Shown one piece after another: positions 52,311 to 57,829 of a stretch of DNA of 57,829 nt. The DNA lies in assembly GCA_964523395.1 (NCBI GenBank), contig CAZFXS010000017.1, positions 1 through 57,829 of the forward strand, written 5' to 3'. The translations under genes were made by a program, and so were the position numbers. Positions within the stretch are counted from its first letter, which is position 1; every line of letters starts with the position of its first letter. The DNA comes from JANYJZ01 sp964523395 (lineage in GTDB: Bacteria > Bacteroidota > Ignavibacteria > UBA10030 > SZUA-254). Below the pieces are notes generated by a model. It was not told the origin of the DNA. It saw nothing but the letters and a program-made list of their open reading frames with translations, and did no database searches.

Positions 52311-52550
52311 AAAACCATCCCATTTCTCCATAGTAAAACAGACATTCCCGACAAACCTTGTATCCATTTCATGAGTCCTAATCCAATCGCTCCGGTCGGG
52401 TTATAACCTGAATCGCCGAAGACCCTCCTTCCTGACGAAGTCAGACGAGTACCATATTCGACATCACCCACCTCCGGATAAGCTCCCTCTCCTCTGCTTA
52501 ATTCCTTTTCAATCTAATTGTTCTAAGTTATCTTAAGCCACTGTTTTGAC
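52311..52550. other. Intergenic stretch between divergent genes
   Basis: With its flanking promoters this forms a 414-nt region without a gene (52241-52654). A short hairpin CTGAC-GAA-GTCAG is at 52432-52444. Nothing else is recognisable. Confidence 0.4.
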
Positions 52551-52579
52551 TTGACATACTCCATCGTTTTTATTATACT
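52551..52579 (+). promoter_or_regulatory. Near-consensus sigma70-like promoter
   Basis: TTGACA (52551-52556), 17-nt spacer, TATACT (52574-52579). The leader to the ATG at 52655 would be ~70 nt and contains AGGAGA before the start. Confidence 0.7.
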
Positions 52580-52654
52580 TCGAGGTTATTTTAGAGGATA
52601 CAAAAATTTTTATGAAGCATTCTTTTCAACCACAACACTGCATAGGAGATTCAA

Positions 52655-53983
52655 ATGAGGAAGGTTTTGCTATCATCTCTGTCATTCGTTTTATTAACAT
52701 CCATGTCATTCAGAGATTGTTCTTACACTCCAGGACCTCCCAACCCTTTGAGCTTAATAATAACCGGAGGCCAGTATGATTATTTTGTTAGCGATGCTAC
52801 AACACATGCACCCTCCAGTGCGGTTCCCTTATATTATAACATCATGGTTGGCAATAACGGCAGCATAGTCAGGTCGGTAAGCAATGACAACAACATTTCC
52901 TATCAAACCATAACAAGCGGGACAGTTAACAAACTGCGCGACGTGAGAATTTCCAGCAACCCATATGAGGATGAAGTTGCGGCTGTCGGCGACAATGGTA
53001 CAGTCCTGGTTTCAGATCACTCAGGACAGGACTGGACGGCAAAAACTCCTGTTACTTCCTCCAATCTCTACGGAGTTGACCACCGATCTTTCTTATTCGC
53101 TGTTGGTGATAATGGAACTATTCTCTTCGCGAACCAGATCATAACCGGTAGTCTCGTTGCGCAGACAAGCGGCACGACCAGGAATTTGAGAGCTGTCGCG
53201 ATGGTAAGCTCTTTTCCTCAGAGAGCAATAGTCGTGGGAGAAAAAGGCACAATATTGAGAACAACCGACACGGGGTTCAACTGGCTGGATGTGAGCATTC
53301 CTGACACAACATTTGATTTTTATGACTTGAGCCAGAGAGGAATTTATTTTGGTTTTGTCACTGGAGATATTTTTGTGGCAGTGGGAAGTCAGGGAAAAAT
53401 TTATAAGTCGACCGATGAAGGCGCGACATGGACACAAAAAACAAGCGGAACAACCAATACATTAAGAAGCATTTACTTTCACACATTGGACAGCGGCGTT
53501 GTTGTTGGCGACAACGGTACAATCCTCTTTACCACGAATGGCGGTGAATCATGGTACACAGACCCGTATTTTGATTCTCCGAACACCCGCCATTTTTCAT
53601 CTGTCGCAATCACGAATAACAATTATGGGACATATACTGCCATGTCTGATTCATTCTTTATTTTTTCTGAAGAAGCAGTCACCGTTACCGGTGTTGAAAA
53701 CGTTCTAACAGAAACACCGACGCGCTTTGCGCTGTCACAGAACTATCCGAATCCATTTAATCCGGGCACAGCTATTGCGTTCAGCATCCCATCGAAATCT
53801 TTTGTTTCTCTGAAAGTTTTTGATTTGGCAGGGCGGGAAGTATCAACAGTCATTTCAGAAGAGTTACCTCCGGGAAATTATTCACGCCAATGGAACGCGA
53901 CCGGTTTGGCGAGCGGTATCTATATGTACCGACTTGAAACCGGTACCTTTGCCGAAACAAAAAAAATGGTTTTGATCAAGTAA
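52655..53983 (+). CDS. Secreted YCF48-type propeller with T9SS sorting domain
   Basis: A 442-residue exported protein. Signal peptide ends near MSFRDC (the Cys is not a lipobox). It has about six YCF48-like blades: NIMVGNNGSIVRSVSNDNN, AVGDNGTVLVSDHSGQ, AVGDNGTILFANQ, VVGEKGTILRTTDTGFNW, YKSTDEGATW, GDNGTILFTTNGGESW. The sorting domain is NYPNPFNPGTAIAFSIP to KKMVLIK. It has its own strong promoter. Ligand unknown. Confidence 0.87.
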   Translation: MRKVLLSSLSFVLLTSMSFRDCSYTPGPPNPLSLIITGGQYDYFVSDATTHAPSSAVPLYYNIMVGNNGSIVRSVSNDNNISYQTITSGTVNKLRDVRISSNPYEDEVAAVGDNGTVLVSDHSGQDWTAKTPVTSSNLYGVDHRSFLFAVGDNGTILFANQIITGSLVAQTSGTTRNLRAVAMVSSFPQRAIVVGEKGTILRTTDTGFNWLDVSIPDTTFDFYDLSQRGIYFGFVTGDIFVAVGSQGKIYKSTDEGATWTQKTSGTTNTLRSIYFHTLDSGVVVGDNGTILFTTNGGESWYTDPYFDSPNTRHFSSVAITNNNYGTYTAMSDSFFIFSEEAVTVTGVENVLTETPTRFALSQNYPNPFNPGTAIAFSIPSKSFVSLKVFDLAGREVSTVISEELPPGNYSRQWNATGLASGIYMYRLETGTFAETKKMVLIK

Positions 53984-54043
53984 TCCTCAGGCGATGCAGT
54001 CTGTATCCCGAGAGAACGAAATTCATGATATAGATGATAACCC

Positions 54044-54472
54044 ATGAATCCCACACTCAAAAACATACTTGCCGTCATCGCCGGTGTGATTATCGGTGGC
54101 GGATTGAACATGCTTATCATCCTGATCAGCCCGTCGGTTATCCCTCCTCCTGAAGGAGCCAACCTCACCACCATGGAAGGATTGCAGGCATCCATGCATC
54201 TCATGGAGCCAAAGCATTTTATCATGCCGTTCCTGGCGCACGCGCTTGGAGCGCTCGCCGGCGCGTTTGTTACGGCAAAGATCGCCGCGAACTATAAGAT
54301 GCGATTTGCCCTGGGCATCAGCGCATGGTTTTTGCTCGGCGGCATTATCAATGTCGTCATGCTTCCCTCTCCTCTTTGGTTTACAATATTAGACCTTGCG
54401 GGCGCGTATCTCCCCATGGGATATTTGGGCGGGTTGCTGGCGGAGAAGAAACAAAGTGTGATTTCTGCATAG
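54044..54472 (+). CDS. Small integral membrane protein, unknown
   Basis: A 142-residue protein with four hydrophobic helices (ILAVIAGVIIGGGLNMLIILI; FLAHALGALAGAFVTAKIAA; FALGISAWFLLGGIINVVM; GAYLPMGYLGGLLA), and an extracellular loop with the MEGLQASMHLMEPKHF segment. Related proteins are common as unnamed DUFs in Bacteroidota. It starts 60 nt after the previous gene; no function can be assigned. Confidence 0.65.
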   Translation: MNPTLKNILAVIAGVIIGGGLNMLIILISPSVIPPPEGANLTTMEGLQASMHLMEPKHFIMPFLAHALGALAGAFVTAKIAANYKMRFALGISAWFLLGGIINVVMLPSPLWFTILDLAGAYLPMGYLGGLLAEKKQSVISA

Positions 54473-54520
54473 CGGCTTTACATCCTCTAAACAATCACCA
54501 ACTTTTTTGAAGGAACAGTT

Positions 54521-55288
54521 ATGCGATCAGTAAAACACTCACTCCTGCTCCCTATCTTCATATTATCAACCCTGGTCTCATTAATTGGTTGCAAGGGCGA
54601 GCCAGGTCAGGAAGGTCCACAGGGCCCTGCCGGGCCGAATCTTACAGGCAATATCATTGGATACTCCCGGCTTATTGATGTCAATGGCAACCGTGCTACT
54701 AACCATGGCGGTATTGCTGTAACGATCGAAGGGACATCCCTCTCAACAATAACTGCGTCTGATGGAGGATGGGAGATAAACAATCTTCCCACGGGCACAT
54801 ACACAATCTCATTTTCGAAGGCGGGATACGGTATTCAGAAAGAGGTCGGATATCAATTTGTCGGGGGAGGAACGGTGTATTTTGGGATACAATCTATTTT
54901 CCAAATTCCCTCATGTACTATTTCTAACATCACAGCCGATACGTCCAATGGCGGGATAAACCTCTTTGGTTCGTTTACAGGAAGTCTCCCGGAGGAGATT
55001 ATTTATATGCGATTTTTTGCTGCGCCAACACCGGATGTCTCTTCGGATCCGGCAAAGTATACCAACAGCTTTCTCCTGTACTCGCTCATAGACACTGTTT
55101 TTGCAGTCACTATTCAATCTTCTGTCGTAAAAAGCGCTGGGATGCTCAGTGGACAAACAGTATACATGGTTGGATATGCAGAAAGTTATATCGGCGGAAC
55201 GTCATACATTGATTTCGCAACCGGCCGACGCGTATTTCCCAGTCTGAACCCGGCTCCATCAAATATTGTGAGTGTGGTTATTCCGTAA
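54521..55288 (+). CDS. Collagen-like lipoprotein with carboxypeptidase regulatory-like domain
   Basis: A 255-residue protein. The lipoprotein signal ends SLIGC (Cys24), followed by four or five Gly-x-y triplets (GEPGQEGPQGPAGP, residues 26-39), then a beta-sandwich (ITASDGGWEINNLPTGTYTISFSKAGYG) of the carboxypeptidase-regulatory-like type, and a second, less conserved beta domain. It is probably anchored to the outer membrane. The triplets are too few for a stable triple helix, so they may be only a linker. Convergent to the Ig-repeat gene, 22 nt away. Confidence 0.72.
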   Translation: MRSVKHSLLLPIFILSTLVSLIGCKGEPGQEGPQGPAGPNLTGNIIGYSRLIDVNGNRATNHGGIAVTIEGTSLSTITASDGGWEINNLPTGTYTISFSKAGYGIQKEVGYQFVGGGTVYFGIQSIFQIPSCTISNITADTSNGGINLFGSFTGSLPEEIIYMRFFAAPTPDVSSDPAKYTNSFLLYSLIDTVFAVTIQSSVVKSAGMLSGQTVYMVGYAESYIGGTSYIDFATGRRVFPSLNPAPSNIVSVVIP

Positions 55289-55310
55289 AATTACCATTTT
55301 AAAAGAAAAC

Positions 55311-57829
55311 CTACTTCAACAATATCATCTTCTTGATGACATTGAACTTTACCGATTCGCTTCCAAGCAGCTCAGGATCAACAGCGACAATCTGGTAAAA
55401 GTAGATCCCCGACGACAGCCCCTGCGAGTTGAATTCCACTTCCTGAACACCATCCGCCATCTCCTCCTTATCCAGCAGTGTCGCAACTTCCTGTCCGAGT
55501 ATGTTGTACACTTTTAACGTCACCAGCGCCTCTTCGGCAAGACTGAATTGTATTGTCGTCGTTGGATTAAACGGATTAGGATAGTTTTGGGATAACGAGA
55601 ATGTCGGATTCGCATAAAGTTCCGCATAGTCCACATCACTCCAGTTCGTTACCGGTGACGGAGACTGACCGGGATGCAGGTAGGATACGTCAGCCAGAGA
55701 TCTGGCGCCCCCTACCCTCATCGGAAACACCGTAAACGTATCAACGGGACCGACAAATGCCCTGTTAATTCTACTCAAACAAGAGTCTAATTGAATGTAA
55801 TAGCTTGCAGGATAGCGCTGACCGTACGTTAGGGCAGTATCTGTGTGCGCCATAATTTCCCGGACGGTTTTACCATTTCCCGGATTACCCGGCAGAGTTG
55901 CATCGTCAAAAATTAAATCTCCAAAACCTGCCGGAGTAATTTCGACGTCACTCGCACCAACGTTAAATTTCAAGACAAATTGTTCTGCGACCAAATGGTT
56001 CTCGTGATACTTTGCCGCCGGATTATAGCGCGACCTGTTCCACGGTTTACGGGTTGATACATAATAATCAATTGGCCGCGCAGGACCTGTTTGCGGCAGG
56101 AACCGCGGGAGCCTGTAAACATTACGTTTCCAGTATATCCACCCGTATTTTGCGCTGTCAAACCGGGGAATTCCGAGATACAAGCCATTCTGGAACCACC
56201 TCTTGCGCATAAACGTTTCATCCCGCACATCACCCCCCTTGATGTAATATTTCTTTTGCCAGAATCGAATCTTCTCTGAGTAATCCACTTGGCTAAACGT
56301 TCTGTAACGCCCAAATTGAGATGCATCTACCGGCTGCTCTGCTACAATATAGAGCTGCCTTACAGTCGTATCCGAGAGTGTATATGCGGTCTGTATTTTC
56401 ATGTTGACGTTAACAATTGCGCCGCCGAGCGTATCACGAAGAGTAACAGGACCGGTATATCTGGCGCTCAGATTCGACCATGCAATCGTGATAGGATATC
56501 CGCAACTTGGAGGCTGAAGCGCGACTTTGTACGTGTCAATCTGCGATGAGGAAGTATATTGACGCAGATCAGTAAGTAATCCTTGCCCAAGACACGCGCC
56601 GCCGCCTGTCCGGGAATCTACAAGCCGGACATCAAATGTTCCCGGTGCCGGGACAGGCGTAAGCTGATTCTCTCCCAACAAAGCATCGATACAATATGTG
56701 GCAATTGGGTGCACACCAAAGTACAACGATTTGATTGTCTGTGAAGGACCGGGACAATTTGTGGTCATCGTGAGGTTACTGAGAAATTGAACTTGCCCTG
56801 CCGGTAATACCGTCAGTAGAGCAGTGTCAGATGTCTCGGCCACTGCACAGGAATTAGCTACGATGACATCGTATGATCCCGAATCTCCTGCGACAACGGA
56901 GGAAATTGAATAACTGCTGCTTGTCGCTCCGCCGATATTGATACCGTTTTTACGCCACTGATAGGTCAAGCCCGTGCCCGTCCCGCTGACAGTAAATGTC
57001 ACAGCATCGGATAACACTTTTGACACGCTTAATGGATGGTTCGTGATCGATGGAGGTACGCTTACCGTCAGTGTCGCAGCTGTGGATGTGTCGGGCGGTG
57101 TACAAGCTCCGCTCACAATGACATCATACGATCCTGCATCTCCTGCTGTGGCTGACGGAATAGAGTATGTACTGCTTGTCGCTCCGCCGATATTGACTCC
57201 GCCTTTACGCCACTGGTACGTCAAACTTGTTCCGGTTGCAGTCACAGAGAAACTTACTAATGAACCCGTGCATACCGTCTGATTAGCCGGGTTACCGGTG
57301 ATATTCGGCAGTGTGTTCAGCGTCAGTACCGCCGCCGTTGAAGTATCCGGAAGGCCGCATCCACTGCTTACTATAACATCATATGATCCTGCATCTCCTG
57401 CTATTACAGGATTAACAGTCAGCGTTGTTGACGTTGCGCCTGAGATGCTTCCTCCATTCGATATATTTACTCCATTCTTGCGCCATTGATATGTCAGACT
57501 TGCCCCGGTCGCAGTGACCAAGAAACTCGCCGATGAGCCTGTGCATACGGTCTGGCTGGCGGGATTACCGGTAATACTTACTCCGCTGCCTATGGAAAGG
57601 ATTGCTGTTGTGGATGTATCCGGTGGCGTACAGCTTCCGTTTATAATCACATCATATGATCCTGTATCGCCTGCTACCGTAGAGTTGATAGCTAATACGG
57701 CTGTAGTTACTCCTGAAATGCTTCCGCCATTTGAAAGATTCACTCCATTTTTACGCCACTGGTACGTCAGACTTGTTCCCGTTGCCGTTACCGTAAAACT
57801 TGCCGGTAAACCAACACACACTGTCTGAT
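55311..57829 (-). CDS. Ig-repeat secreted protein with T9SS sorting domain, N-terminus beyond window
   Basis: At least 839 residues, still open at the right edge (in the first codons reading QTV...). Five tandem Ig-like units of ~80-86 residues follow the pattern QTVCTGSSASFLVTATG...LTYQWRKNGVNI...GDAGSYDVIVSGxC, each with a buried Cys pair. A ~400-residue unique region follows (TYQRYTFSQVDY-like and WNRSRYNPAAKYHENH segments), then the type-A sorting domain NYPNPFNPTTTIQFSL to KKMILLK. The repeats suggest an adhesin or binding protein; the ligand is unknown. Confidence 0.83.
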   Translation of the reverse strand, partial: QTVCVGLPASFTVTATGTSLTYQWRKNGVNLSNGGSISGVTTAVLAINSTVAGDTGSYDVIINGSCTPPDTSTTAILSIGSGVSITGNPASQTVCTGSSASFLVTATGASLTYQWRKNGVNISNGGSISGATSTTLTVNPVIAGDAGSYDVIVSSGCGLPDTSTAAVLTLNTLPNITGNPANQTVCTGSLVSFSVTATGTSLTYQWRKGGVNIGGATSSTYSIPSATAGDAGSYDVIVSGACTPPDTSTAATLTVSVPPSITNHPLSVSKVLSDAVTFTVSGTGTGLTYQWRKNGINIGGATSSSYSISSVVAGDSGSYDVIVANSCAVAETSDTALLTVLPAGQVQFLSNLTMTTNCPGPSQTIKSLYFGVHPIATYCIDALLGENQLTPVPAPGTFDVRLVDSRTGGGACLGQGLLTDLRQYTSSSQIDTYKVALQPPSCGYPITIAWSNLSARYTGPVTLRDTLGGAIVNVNMKIQTAYTLSDTTVRQLYIVAEQPVDASQFGRYRTFSQVDYSEKIRFWQKKYYIKGGDVRDETFMRKRWFQNGLYLGIPRFDSAKYGWIYWKRNVYRLPRFLPQTGPARPIDYYVSTRKPWNRSRYNPAAKYHENHLVAEQFVLKFNVGASDVEITPAGFGDLIFDDATLPGNPGNGKTVREIMAHTDTALTYGQRYPASYYIQLDSCLSRINRAFVGPVDTFTVFPMRVGGARSLADVSYLHPGQSPSPVTNWSDVDYAELYANPTFSLSQNYPNPFNPTTTIQFSLAEEALVTLKVYNILGQEVATLLDKEEMADGVQEVEFNSQGLSSGIYFYQIVAVDPELLGSESVKFNVIKKMILLK

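Noticed and set aside
51602..52333. A 243-codon plus-strand frame antisense to icd and the HIT gene
   Set aside because: It covers two well-supported genes on the opposite strand, has no recognisable motif, and extends through their promoter.
56800..57829. Regularly spaced similar units that could be taken for a CRISPR array
   Set aside because: Units are ~250 nt and translate as Ig domains; there are no short conserved repeats with unique spacers.

Overview
The window looks like part of a metagenome-assembled or draft chromosome from the Bacteroidota/Chlorobiota/Ignavibacteriota side of the bacterial tree. The main clue is the number of large secreted proteins ending in a type IX secretion (T9SS) type-A sorting domain with the signature NYPNPFNP, a wording typical of Ignavibacteria-like genomes. 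An assembly gap of 100 N (47385-47484) shows it is a scaffold. Many genes have sigma70-like promoters (TTGAC-type -35, 17-nt spacer, TATACT/TACATT-type -10) rather than the TAnnTTTG type of Bacteroidetes. Lineage below this level is not claimed.

Layout. 1-2.2 kb: a partial tRNA-Thr and a DUF2723 membrane glycosyltransferase-like protein. 2.3-6.4 kb: an EthD-like protein overlapping an atypical crotonase, a pentaheme cytochrome c carrying a T9SS sorting domain, and a canonical enoyl-CoA hydratase. 6.7-16 kb: secreted beta-propeller proteins, a secreted phospholipase D resembling the PLD3/PLD4 type, three small lipoproteins, a DUF1801 protein and a cupin. 16-20.8 kb: a tight four-gene operon that together gives the hydroxyproline-to-2-oxoglutarate pathway (epimerase, FAD dehydrogenase, deaminase, semialdehyde dehydrogenase). 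20.9-28.8 kb: TerC-like membrane protein, a DUF1801 fragment, a YCF48-type propeller, and a set of small housekeeping or stress genes including an AraC/O6-methylguanine methyltransferase fusion, DinB, YceI and a TrpF. 28.9-33.1 kb: an ECF sigma / anti-sigma / two HEAT-repeat exported proteins operon with a possible autoregulatory promoter. 33.2-41 kb: NhaP2-type antiporter and DUF1648 protein, then a minus-strand group alaS-gmhA-orf-sugar transferase-orf, with clpS upstream. 41-50.3 kb: two giant T9SS proteins, a sortilin-like propeller and a three-repeat beta-helix protein interrupted by the N gap. 50.4-57.8 kb: HIT and NADP-isocitrate dehydrogenase, another propeller, a small membrane protein, a collagen-like lipoprotein, and an Ig-repeat T9SS protein running off the end.

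How it fits together. Much of the coding capacity makes cell-surface or extracellular proteins (seven with a T9SS sorting domain; six YCF48/BNR-type propellers), but none of the secretion machinery lies here. The hydroxyproline operon and icd both make 2-oxoglutarate; hydroxyproline would come mainly from collagen-like protein, which suits a protein-degrading heterotroph. The most distinctive points are the assembly gap that closes perfectly in frame inside a 103-bp repeat, the ECF-HEAT operon, the T9SS-tagged pentaheme cytochrome with a palindromic insert in its sorting domain, and an AT-rich block in the middle of alaS.
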